Made by a program: the position numbers and the translations under genes. From the NCBI GenBank assembly GCA_018220935.1, contig JAAOXU010000005.1:1-54028 (forward strand): a DNA stretch of 54,028 nucleotides, in the 5' to 3' direction. Under the pieces are notes generated by a model. The model made no database searches. It was not told where the DNA came from and was given only the letters and a program-made list of their open reading frames with translations. Origin of the DNA: Candidatus Altarchaeota archaeon (GTDB lineage: Archaea > SpSt-1190). Positions 25,632-34,347 of the stretch are shown here, one piece after another. Position 1 is the first letter of the stretch; the number at the start of each line of letters is the position of its first letter.

Positions 25632-26819
25632 TTACTCACAACTTATGACACAACTTGGACAAATTTCGGGTAAGTTATTTGTATCTACAAACTCAGGAAA
25701 TGGACTTTTTACTGAATTTAATCCAAATTTTACATATGCATAACTTGAAGCCATCATAGTTGTTGGATAATTAATTTTTGAACATTCATAACTAAAAGTT
25801 TGATTTAATTGTGTGAGTTGTGTATCTAACCAAATTTTTTGAGATTCCATCGGCAATAAACTGTCAACAGTACCATAGTTAAGCAGATAATATGCTTCCC
25901 TTGAAAAGAATAAAGACATAGAAATAATAAGTGCAATTAAAAGTTTTCTATACTGCTTTTTTTCACTTAATTTTTTGAACACTAAAAATATGACTAGTGG
26001 TGCAAGGGAAGCTGCACGCGTGTTTTTTAGTATGGGAATTATCCAAAGAAAACAAGCACCCGTCCCAGTACAAATTAAAGCTTCACTAAACAAAAGGGGG
26101 ATAATTTTTACAAAATTAAATGAGAGTAGTAAAAATGGTGCAGCTTGAAACAGATTAAAAAAACCAACTAAAGAAGTGTCATGTACCCACTTAGTGAAGG
26201 CTGCATTTTGAATTAAAAAAATAAAGTATGGAAAAATTAGGACTAATCCACTAAAAGCTGATTTGATTTCTTTTCCTGAAAGAAGGATTAAAGGGATTAT
26301 TAGTGTTGGATGATGTAAATATGATAGTGCCGCAAAAATGACTTTTTGTTTTTTACTTTTAGTCATAAAGAAAAGCGCTGCAAACATCGTTGCAGTCATC
26401 TCTAAAACTCTTCCCGTCTTAAAAAACCACCAAAATGCAAAGGGTGTTCCTAAAACTGATAGCACTACTAATTTATCTTGTTTAAAGACTTTAGTTGATA
26501 ATTGATAAAAAAGTAGGATGTAAAATAAAATAGCTAAAACAAATCCAGTTTTTATACCAAAAAAGAGACTAAAAAAGGCAGATGTAACAAAGAATCCTGG
26601 TGCGTTTTTTGTACAAATATTGTAACCAGTCCAATTTCCAATTGAATTACAACCGTTTTCAAGCATAATTTTTGTACCTGTAATGTGTGATGCATAGTCC
26701 CAGTAATTTGCGAGAGGCCACTCAAAAAAGAGCCTTAAAGGAATTATTAATGAATATGCGAAAACTGCTAATAAAATGAGGTAAATTATTTTTTTCTCAT
26801 CCACAAAATGGTTTGCCAC
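25632..26819 (-). CDS. Polytopic membrane protein, possible GT-C type glycosyltransferase
   Basis: Multiple TM segments, ArnT-like architecture. Confidence 0.5.
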   Translation of the reverse strand: MANHFVDEKKIIYLILLAVFAYSLIIPLRLFFEWPLANYWDYASHITGTKIMLENGCNSIGNWTGYNICTKNAPGFFVTSAFFSLFFGIKTGFVLAILFYILLFYQLSTKVFKQDKLVVLSVLGTPFAFWWFFKTGRVLEMTATMFAALFFMTKSKKQKVIFAALSYLHHPTLIIPLILLSGKEIKSAFSGLVLIFPYFIFLIQNAAFTKWVHDTSLVGFFNLFQAAPFLLLSFNFVKIIPLLFSEALICTGTGACFLWIIPILKNTRAASLAPLVIFLVFKKLSEKKQYRKLLIALIISMSLFFSREAYYLLNYGTVDSLLPMESQKIWLDTQLTQLNQTFSYECSKINYPTTMMASSYAYVKFGLNSVKSPFPEFVDTNNLPEICPSCVISCE

Positions 26820-26902
26820 CCCATGTATATAACGTATTAGACTGTTTTGATTGTGTATATCTTACCACGAAAATAGTTTTTATTCACCACTTTTTTCCAT
26901 TA

Positions 26903-27928
26903 GTGTCAAGAGGATCTATTATCACGTACATTGGACCTATGCATAGTTTTAAGACAGGTCAACTTTTTGGGGTCGTAGACGCCCAACAATATGCTAAAAA
27001 CATTGCAGAAACGCTAGGTATTGATGCACTTTTTTATGATATTTTAATTGGAAAACCAACTAAAGATGATAGGAATATAGCTAATGACGTAGTACTATTA
27101 CATTCTAAGTCAGATACAGTTTCAGATCTTGCAACTGATTTTCAATATTTTAGTGCTAATAGCTTAGAATCTGCACTCTTTGGGTGTGATCCTAAAAAAA
27201 CCAAAATACTCCTAGATGAAGCTCAGTTTGAGGTTGGTGGTGATTTGGCCGCTACCATTAGAGATTTGTCTGAAGATGGTTTTGAATTTCATATATCCCT
27301 TCTTAGTACAAATTACACTGGATATGCCTTTAATGAACAGTCTAAAGATATTCTAGCATATTCAGATGAGATTATTTTTTCTGCTAGGGCATATTGTTTG
27401 AATTGTAATGAAAACAATCCAAACGAGCCACAAGTTGCATCAAAAACACTTTTAAAAGATGATGGGAAGCCCAAAGAATTCATCGAGGGGCCTTTTGAAT
27501 TAGTTGGGGATGCTGGGTTTTATGCAGTTTGCAGGCGACATCACTATGTTCCAGGAAAAGACAAAGTAAGACATTCTAACTACTTTGAAATTGATGATTT
27601 AGATGTTGAAGGAACTATTTTGGTGGTTAATGACACTCTTGGTGTATCTAAAGATTTAGATTATTCATTATCGATAAATGATATAACTTCTAGACTTAAA
27701 AACGGTGAAAAAAAGATTATTTTATCTAATCTTGAAAATTTAGATGAAAAACCTGAAGTATATGCTAGATTTTTAGATGATATCTCAAGTAAAGGTTACC
27801 AAGTTGTGGTTTTGGGCAGCTCCCTTGATGCTAACAATAAACCAGACAAATACTTAAGGGAAATATTACCTATGGCAAATAAAGTCATCACTACTAAAGT
27901 TGGCTCTAATGGGAATGGTTTATCTTAA
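26903..27928 (+). CDS. Divergent thymidine kinase-like P-loop protein with C-terminal extension
   Basis: ITYIGPMHSFKTGQLF; KILLDEAQF; Cys/His zinc-site pattern CLNCNEN...YAVCRRHH. Confidence 0.6.
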   Translation: MSRGSIITYIGPMHSFKTGQLFGVVDAQQYAKNIAETLGIDALFYDILIGKPTKDDRNIANDVVLLHSKSDTVSDLATDFQYFSANSLESALFGCDPKKTKILLDEAQFEVGGDLAATIRDLSEDGFEFHISLLSTNYTGYAFNEQSKDILAYSDEIIFSARAYCLNCNENNPNEPQVASKTLLKDDGKPKEFIEGPFELVGDAGFYAVCRRHHYVPGKDKVRHSNYFEIDDLDVEGTILVVNDTLGVSKDLDYSLSINDITSRLKNGEKKIILSNLENLDEKPEVYARFLDDISSKGYQVVVLGSSLDANNKPDKYLREILPMANKVITTKVGSNGNGLS

Positions 27929-27940
27929 AAAATAACATCC

Positions 27941-28711
27941 TCACTTTGTTTTATTATTGAAAAATTCAACTAATAAGTTATTTTTTCCAAAACCTAAAAT
28001 CTTTTCAGTTATATCTGAATGATTTGTTGGTATGGTTTTTAAGTTTGTTGAAACTTTTTTTGCATATTTTAATGGTGCAAGTTGATCAAATTTACCTGAG
28101 ATTACTAATACTTTATTTCCAAGATCCTCAATATTTTTTGCAACGTTAATTTGTCCGTTCCATACGACACCGCCAAAGAATGCTTCCCACCTCTGGCTTA
28201 GTATCTCCTCAATTCTTGATTCAATTTTTTCTCTTGGATAATCTGGTGATGTATTAGTTTTATATGTATTTTTAAAAAATTCATAAGGTGTTACTTTTCC
28301 GTTAGTTACAGTTTTCCAAACCATCTTTGCGAAGAATTTAGATGAATTTCTTTTTGATATGACTGGTACAACCATTACAGTTTTTTTAACACGTATATCA
28401 TTTATTGCCAATTCAGATGAAATATTTGCACCCATTGAAAGTCCGGCGCAATGATATTCATCTATGTTTAATTCATCAATTATTTTTTTTATTGAACTTA
28501 TTAGAGTGTTCATTCTTGGTGTCCAATATGTTGAACTACCATGACCTGGGATATCAACTTCAATTACCTTAAACCCCGATTTGACTAACTGATTTGTATA
28601 TAATTTATTTCGTTGATGATCCATTAACATGCCGTGTATAAACACAACTGGGAAACCCTCACCTCTAACTTTAAAACCAATTTCTTTGTTTTTATAGCTG
28701 ATTTTCTTCAC
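27941..28711 (-). CDS. Alpha/beta hydrolase
   Basis: FPVVFIHGMLMDHQ, HCAGLSMGANISSELA, PTNHSDI. Confidence 0.88.
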   Translation of the reverse strand: MKKISYKNKEIGFKVRGEGFPVVFIHGMLMDHQRNKLYTNQLVKSGFKVIEVDIPGHGSSTYWTPRMNTLISSIKKIIDELNIDEYHCAGLSMGANISSELAINDIRVKKTVMVVPVISKRNSSKFFAKMVWKTVTNGKVTPYEFFKNTYKTNTSPDYPREKIESRIEEILSQRWEAFFGGVVWNGQINVAKNIEDLGNKVLVISGKFDQLAPLKYAKKVSTNLKTIPTNHSDITEKILGFGKNNLLVEFFNNKTK

Positions 28712-28767
28712 AAAAGAAATTATAGTCCTTAGATTTATACTTTATTAAATAAAAAAAAGAAAAAGAA

Positions 28768-29331
28768 CTACCTCTTTTTAGTTCGTGTAGTTCTTTTAGC
28801 TTTAGACTTTCTAACTGCTGTTTTTCTGGTTGATTTTTTCTTAGTAGTAGCCCGTTTAGTTGTCTTTCGCTTTACTGGTCTTTTAGTAGTCTTTCTTGTA
28901 GTCTTCTTGACCGTTTTCCTTTTAGTCGTTGGTTTTCTTGTAGTCTTTCTTTTTGTAGTTTTTTTAATAGTTCGTTTCTTAGTCGTTGGTTTTCTTGTAG
29001 TTGTCTTCTTTACAGTTCGTTTCTTAGTACTCGTTTTTCTTTTTACAGGTTTTCTAGTAGTAGTTCTTTTAGTAGTCTTTCTTGTAGTCTTCTTGACCGT
29101 TTTTCTTTTAGTCGTTGGTTTTCGTGTAGTTTTCCTTTTAGTAGTCTTTCTGGTTGTAGTTTTTTTCTTTACGGGTTTTCTAGTTGTTGTCCTTTTAGTT
29201 ATCTTCTTTGCTGTTGTCTTTCTTGTAGTTGTCTTCTTCTTTACTGTCGACACCCTACGTGTAGTTTTTTTCTTTACAGCTGTCTTTCTAGAAGTCTTCT
29301 TTGCCGTGGTTTTTGATTTTTTAACTGGCAT
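28768..29331 (-). CDS. Lys/Thr/Arg-rich low-complexity protein (histone H1/Hc1 tail-like)
   Basis: 187 aa of TTRKPxKRKT/KKTTRKTTKR repeats; start ATG, clear stop. Confidence 0.75.
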   Translation of the reverse strand: MPVKKSKTTAKKTSRKTAVKKKTTRRVSTVKKKTTTRKTTAKKITKRTTTRKPVKKKTTTRKTTKRKTTRKPTTKRKTVKKTTRKTTKRTTTRKPVKRKTSTKKRTVKKTTTRKPTTKKRTIKKTTKRKTTRKPTTKRKTVKKTTRKTTKRPVKRKTTKRATTKKKSTRKTAVRKSKAKRTTRTKKR

Positions 29332-29381
29332 ATTTTTTCACCTAAAGCATTTGCTTTAGAACTTATGCGTCGATTTTTTAT

Positions 29382-30803
29382 TTATCCGTTTCTAATGAAA
29401 AAAACACCGTCTGGCCAATCAAAACTTTCTACTTTTGATACTAAATCATCTTCGTTTATTTCATAAAGACCAATTTTATCCTTTCCTGAGATTACTTTAA
29501 AATTAAATGTCAAGTCCCCAACTTTTTTGAAATTGTTTGGAATGTATCCTAAGAACCAATCATCATAAATTGCTGCAATCGATACATCTTTTGATACGTT
29601 GTAAACTAGTTTGGAACTATATTCCCCTTTAATTTTTGAATCTAATATTTCATTATTTCCAAGACCAAATAAATCTACTATTTTAGTGTTTGAGTAAAAT
29701 GAAGTAGTGCCAATGTCATTTAATGCAACCGAATCAAAATTATTTTGTTTTATGAATTGAGACAGACTGTACTGTTGGATGTATATGTCGTGTGGCGCAC
29801 CAACTGCCCTTACTAAATATAAACTAGACATTAAAATCGTTGGTAGAAGCGCTAAAACCACGATAGGTTGAATTTTTTTGTATAGTCTTTTCATATCAAT
29901 ATTTGAAAATTGGAGTACAAAAAGAGCTTGAAGATATGCAAAGTAACGAATATCAATGGTACTTATTTGAGCATGTATTGCACTCGATAATAAATAAATT
30001 ATACCTAATTTTTTTGATATTTTATTGTTATTTATTGAGATGTTTGATGCGGTTATTAAGTATTGTGCCAAAAAGAATGCATTAGTCATGAGTGTGTAAG
30101 GGAATCTAAACAAAATTCTGAAAATACTTAAGCTGGAAGTTATTTGGTGTGGTGACTTTGCAAGTATTGATGTGGGGAGTAAACGTCCTGTAAATTGATA
30201 ATGTAAAAACAACAAACAAATGGTTGTAACTATTGGAATTAAAATTGCTAGTTTTTTTGTTTTAGATTTGCCCACAAAGAAAAAACCAGATGCAACCAAA
30301 AACAACCCCTCAAGACGTATTAAGGGTAATGTAAAAGCTGATAAAAGTAATAATTTTGTACTCGGTTTTTCTTTTAGAATTTCGGTGACAAAAATTATTG
30401 ATACTAAAATTTGAAGAGTGTGTTCCATTCCTGAAATTACAATAAATGGAATAAAACCTAAAAACAAGAATGCTAATATTTTATCTAGAGTTAATCTATA
30501 TTCTTTTTGTGTGTACCAAATTATTCCAATTAAAGAAATCAAATTTATTAACAATGGAACAATGTCAGATACATTAACTTTGTAGACTAAACACAATATA
30601 GCAGGATACAAAAATGAACTTGTTGCACTCACAACCTCATCACTATTAATTCCCCAATTGTTATGCAGTGCACAGTTTTTTGCAACACCCATGTGAATAT
30701 ATGCGTCATCAAGACCATATACTAGGTTTGAATCATTCCATAAATATTGTGAAAAAATTAAAGCTAATACCAGAGTTATTGGAACTAAAATTACTTTATT
30801 CAC
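29382..30803 (-). CDS. Polytopic membrane protein, possible GT-C glycosyltransferase
   Basis: YGLDDAYIHMGVAKN near N-terminus, many TM segments; resembles the 43845 ORF. Confidence 0.6.
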   Translation of the reverse strand: MNKVILVPITLVLALIFSQYLWNDSNLVYGLDDAYIHMGVAKNCALHNNWGINSDEVVSATSSFLYPAILCLVYKVNVSDIVPLLINLISLIGIIWYTQKEYRLTLDKILAFLFLGFIPFIVISGMEHTLQILVSIIFVTEILKEKPSTKLLLLSAFTLPLIRLEGLFLVASGFFFVGKSKTKKLAILIPIVTTICLLFLHYQFTGRLLPTSILAKSPHQITSSLSIFRILFRFPYTLMTNAFFLAQYLITASNISINNNKISKKLGIIYLLSSAIHAQISTIDIRYFAYLQALFVLQFSNIDMKRLYKKIQPIVVLALLPTILMSSLYLVRAVGAPHDIYIQQYSLSQFIKQNNFDSVALNDIGTTSFYSNTKIVDLFGLGNNEILDSKIKGEYSSKLVYNVSKDVSIAAIYDDWFLGYIPNNFKKVGDLTFNFKVISGKDKIGLYEINEDDLVSKVESFDWPDGVFFIRNG

Positions 30804-30836
30804 AAAAGTAAAGGTTTTTTGATTTTATATAGAAAA

Positions 30837-32780
30837 CTACTCATTAAGTCTTTTTTTAAGTGCTGACACTTTATCGCGTAATTCTATTGCAAGTTCAAAT
30901 TCTAAGTTATTGGCAACCCTATTCATTTGATATTCTAAATCAATTATCATGTTTGGTATGTCTTTTTTGGCAATATGTTTGGTATCTTTAACATCCGTTA
31001 TTTTCTCTTGTTTTACGGGTTTTATGATGGTTTTTGGTGTTATATTGTGTTCTTTATTGAATCTAATCTGGATATTTCGACGTCTTTTGGTTTCTTCCAT
31101 GGCTTTTTTAACACTTTTAGTAATTTTGTCTAAATAAAGTATGACTTTACTTTCACTATTTCTTGCGGCTCGACCAATGGTTTGTATTAGACTTTTTTCA
31201 TTACGTAAAAACCCTTCTTTATCTGCATCAAGAATACCAATAAACGCAACTTCAGGAATGTCTAATCCTTCTCTAAGAAGATTAATTCCAATGAGACAGT
31301 CAAACTCACCAAGTCTGAGTTGTCTTATAATCTCACTTCGTTCAAGTGTCTGTATTTCTGAATGAAGGTAGCGTACTTTTACACCCTTAAGACTCAAATA
31401 CTCAGTTAGTTCTTCTGCGAGTCGTTTAGTTAAGGTTGTTACGAGTGATCGATATCCCTTTTTTGTATTATCTTCAATTTCTTTGATTAAATGTTCCATT
31501 TGTCCTTTTATGGGGTGTGTTAAAACTTTTGGATCAATTAAGCCAGTTGGTCTAATTATTTGTTCAACTACTTGATCACTTTTTTCAATCTCAAAATTAT
31601 CGGGTGTTGCACTGACATAAATCACATTTTTTAAGAATTTTTGAAATTCCTCAAATTTTAGTGGACGGTTATCAAAGGCACAAGGGAGTCTAAATCCGTA
31701 GTCAACTAGCATCTTTTTTCTACTATAATCACCTTTATACATCCCCCGAACTTGAGGTAGCATTTGGTGGCTCTCGTCAATTATGATCAAAAGATCTTTT
31801 GGGAAATAATCAAGTAAACAGTAAGGTCTTTCTCCTTGTTTTCGATTATCTAAATATCTAGAATAGTTTTCAATACCTTTACAGTATCCGAGTTCTTTTA
31901 TCATCTCAAGATCATAGTTTGTTCGTTGTTTTAATCTATGCTTTACTAATGGATCTGAAATTGTTGGTAGTATTTCTATAAGTTCTTTTTTTATGGCTTT
32001 AATTGCCCTTTCTTGGGTTTTAGTGTCAGTTACAAAGTGGTTGGCTGGAAAAAGATAGTACTTTTCAAGATTTTGAGTTCTTGTAAAATTTTTAGTCTCA
32101 ATTATTTCTAGATTTTTTATTGAATCAACACCGAGTGTAAAACGAATTATTTCTTGTGAATAACTTGGAATTATATCAATAACATTTCCCCTCACCCTAA
32201 AATTTCCGGGTTTTAACTCAAGTTCATTTCTTTCAAATCCTAAATCAAGAAAAACACCCATGAGTTTTTTACGACTTATTTTTTGATTTATTTTAAAAAT
32301 AGTTGCAAGTGATCTGTAACTTTTTGGATTACCAAGACCATATATTGCTGATACGCTTGCGACTATTATAGTATCTGATCTAGTTAGGAGTGCTTCTGTT
32401 GCTGAGAGTCTCATTTGCTCAATTTTTGGATTTATTGCTAAATCTTTTTCAATATAAGTATCTGTTGAAGGAACATATGCTTCGGGTTGATAATAATCGT
32501 AATAACTTACAAAATATTCAACTCGATTTTTTGGAAAAAAATCCTTTAGTTCTTGGTAAAGTTGAGATGCCAGAGTTTTATTATGTACTAAAACTATGGT
32601 TGGTTTGTTTAGGGTTTGTATTACATTACTTATGGTGAAAGTTTTTCCACTCCCCGTAACTCCCAATAAAACTTGTTTAGTCTTATTTTTACTAAAACCT
32701 TTTAGAATTTTTTTAATTGCTTTTGGTTGGTCTCCTGAGGGACTAAAGTTTGACACCAACTCAAATTTTTGTTTACTCAC
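30837..32780 (-). CDS. uvrB: Excinuclease ABC subunit B
   Basis: VTGSGKTFTISNVIQ, YDYYQPEAYVP, C-terminal UVR domain. Confidence 0.97.
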   Translation of the reverse strand: MSKQKFELVSNFSPSGDQPKAIKKILKGFSKNKTKQVLLGVTGSGKTFTISNVIQTLNKPTIVLVHNKTLASQLYQELKDFFPKNRVEYFVSYYDYYQPEAYVPSTDTYIEKDLAINPKIEQMRLSATEALLTRSDTIIVASVSAIYGLGNPKSYRSLATIFKINQKISRKKLMGVFLDLGFERNELELKPGNFRVRGNVIDIIPSYSQEIIRFTLGVDSIKNLEIIETKNFTRTQNLEKYYLFPANHFVTDTKTQERAIKAIKKELIEILPTISDPLVKHRLKQRTNYDLEMIKELGYCKGIENYSRYLDNRKQGERPYCLLDYFPKDLLIIIDESHQMLPQVRGMYKGDYSRKKMLVDYGFRLPCAFDNRPLKFEEFQKFLKNVIYVSATPDNFEIEKSDQVVEQIIRPTGLIDPKVLTHPIKGQMEHLIKEIEDNTKKGYRSLVTTLTKRLAEELTEYLSLKGVKVRYLHSEIQTLERSEIIRQLRLGEFDCLIGINLLREGLDIPEVAFIGILDADKEGFLRNEKSLIQTIGRAARNSESKVILYLDKITKSVKKAMEETKRRRNIQIRFNKEHNITPKTIIKPVKQEKITDVKDTKHIAKKDIPNMIIDLEYQMNRVANNLEFELAIELRDKVSALKKRLNE

Positions 32781-34347
32781 CTTTCATCCCCTTACTTCTT
32801 AGTAACCTATGATACTTTACTGCAAATCTATGTGCTTCATCTCGCCCCAAAATTAAAAGCTTTAGCGCTAGTGAATCTTTTTTTAGTCTTAGTGGCTTAC
32901 TTTTATTTGGTAGATAAACTTCTTCAAATTGTTTAGCTAATCCAATTATTGGTAACTTTAAACTTAGTTCATTGAGTGCTTTTAGTGCTGCATTCAATTG
33001 ACCTATACCACCATCAATTACAATTAAATCAGGAAAGTCGTCTTTTGACTCTTTTAACCTCGTGTAGCGCCTTTTTACTATTTCATAAATACCTAAAAAG
33101 TCATCATTTGACTGAAACGATTTCATTTTGAATTTTCTATAATTTGATTTGTCTGGTTTTGCATCTGTAAATCGCACCATTGCACCTACAACATTAGTTC
33201 CGCCAGTGTGAGAAACATCAAAAGTTTCAATTATTTTTGGTGTTGAATTAAGATTTAATTCGGTTTTTAAGCTACTAACCATTGTGTTTTGTTTTAGAAA
33301 ACCAACTTCAATATTTCGTTTAACTAATTCAAGTAACTCTTTTTTGGCACCTGAACGTGGAACACTTAAACTAACTTTTTTACCTCTAATTTTTTCGAGA
33401 TATTTTTTTATTGATAGATCATTTAGTTTTTTTGGAATTATAATTTCTTTAGGTACTGGATTTTCAGAATAATACGCTTTTAAGAATTCTTCAAAAAAGT
33501 TAACACCCCCTTCAAATGAAAATTCGTTTTTTGTGGTGAGTACGCCTTTTTTGAGATTAAAAACTATTGTGTAGACTTTCCCCTCACTTAAAATATAATT
33601 AATTACATTCTCGTCATGTTTCTTTTCTCTTTCCATATTTTGTTTAATATTTAAGTATTTTAGAGCGTCTATTTGATCCCTTCTCGTTTTTGCAGTCTCA
33701 AATAAAAGTTTTTTACTAAAAGTGTTCATTTCAGTTTCAAGTTGTTCTATTAGTTTTGTTGTCTTTCCGTCTAAAAACCTTTTTACTTTTTTTGCGTTTT
33801 TCTGATATGTGCGTTTGGATATTTTTCCTTCACAAGGTGCATCACATAGTTTGATGTGAAACCTTAAACAGGCTCTTTTTGGCATTTTGTTACACGTTCG
33901 TATTCCAAAATTATTAGTGAGAAGTTTTCTTAAAATTTCTCTATATTCCCCACTTGTGAATGGACCAAAATATTTACCCTTTAATTTTTTATTTCTTACA
34001 GTGAGTAATTTTGGAAAATTTTCGTCAGTCAAAACTAAGTAAGCGTATCTTTTACTTTCTTTAAGATCTATGTTAAATTTTGGTTTGTGTTTTCTTATCA
34101 AATTGTTTTCTAAAATTAAGGCTTCTACTTCATTTTTTGTAACAAAAAAATCAACACTTTGTATTTTTGATGCTAAAACTCTTGTTTTTTGATCTTTGTA
34201 GGTCGTCTTAAAATACGATTTTATCCTTTTTTTGAGTGATTTGGCCTTCCCAATGTAAATTATTTTTCCATCTTTGTTTTTGAATAAATAGCAACCTGGG
34301 TCTTTTGGGGGTGTTGTTGTATCCACAAAATTTTCATATTTTTTCAC
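32773..34347 (-). CDS. uvrC: Excinuclease ABC subunit C
   Basis: GIY-YIG N-terminus (PGCYLFKNKDGKIIYIGKAKSLKKR), DVSHTGGTNVVGAMV. Confidence 0.97.
   Translation of the reverse strand: MKKYENFVDTTTPPKDPGCYLFKNKDGKIIYIGKAKSLKKRIKSYFKTTYKDQKTRVLASKIQSVDFFVTKNEVEALILENNLIRKHKPKFNIDLKESKRYAYLVLTDENFPKLLTVRNKKLKGKYFGPFTSGEYREILRKLLTNNFGIRTCNKMPKRACLRFHIKLCDAPCEGKISKRTYQKNAKKVKRFLDGKTTKLIEQLETEMNTFSKKLLFETAKTRRDQIDALKYLNIKQNMEREKKHDENVINYILSEGKVYTIVFNLKKGVLTTKNEFSFEGGVNFFEEFLKAYYSENPVPKEIIIPKKLNDLSIKKYLEKIRGKKVSLSVPRSGAKKELLELVKRNIEVGFLKQNTMVSSLKTELNLNSTPKIIETFDVSHTGGTNVVGAMVRFTDAKPDKSNYRKFKMKSFQSNDDFLGIYEIVKRRYTRLKESKDDFPDLIVIDGGIGQLNAALKALNELSLKLPIIGLAKQFEEVYLPNKSKPLRLKKDSLALKLLILGRDEAHRFAVKYHRLLRSKGMKGE

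Noticed and set aside
28768-29359. Dense short repeats resembling a CRISPR or satellite array
   Set aside because: Periodicity is codon-level, from a Lys/Thr/Arg repeat protein; no uniform repeat/spacer lengths. The + strand 150-aa hydrophobic ORF (28907-29359) is its antisense shadow.
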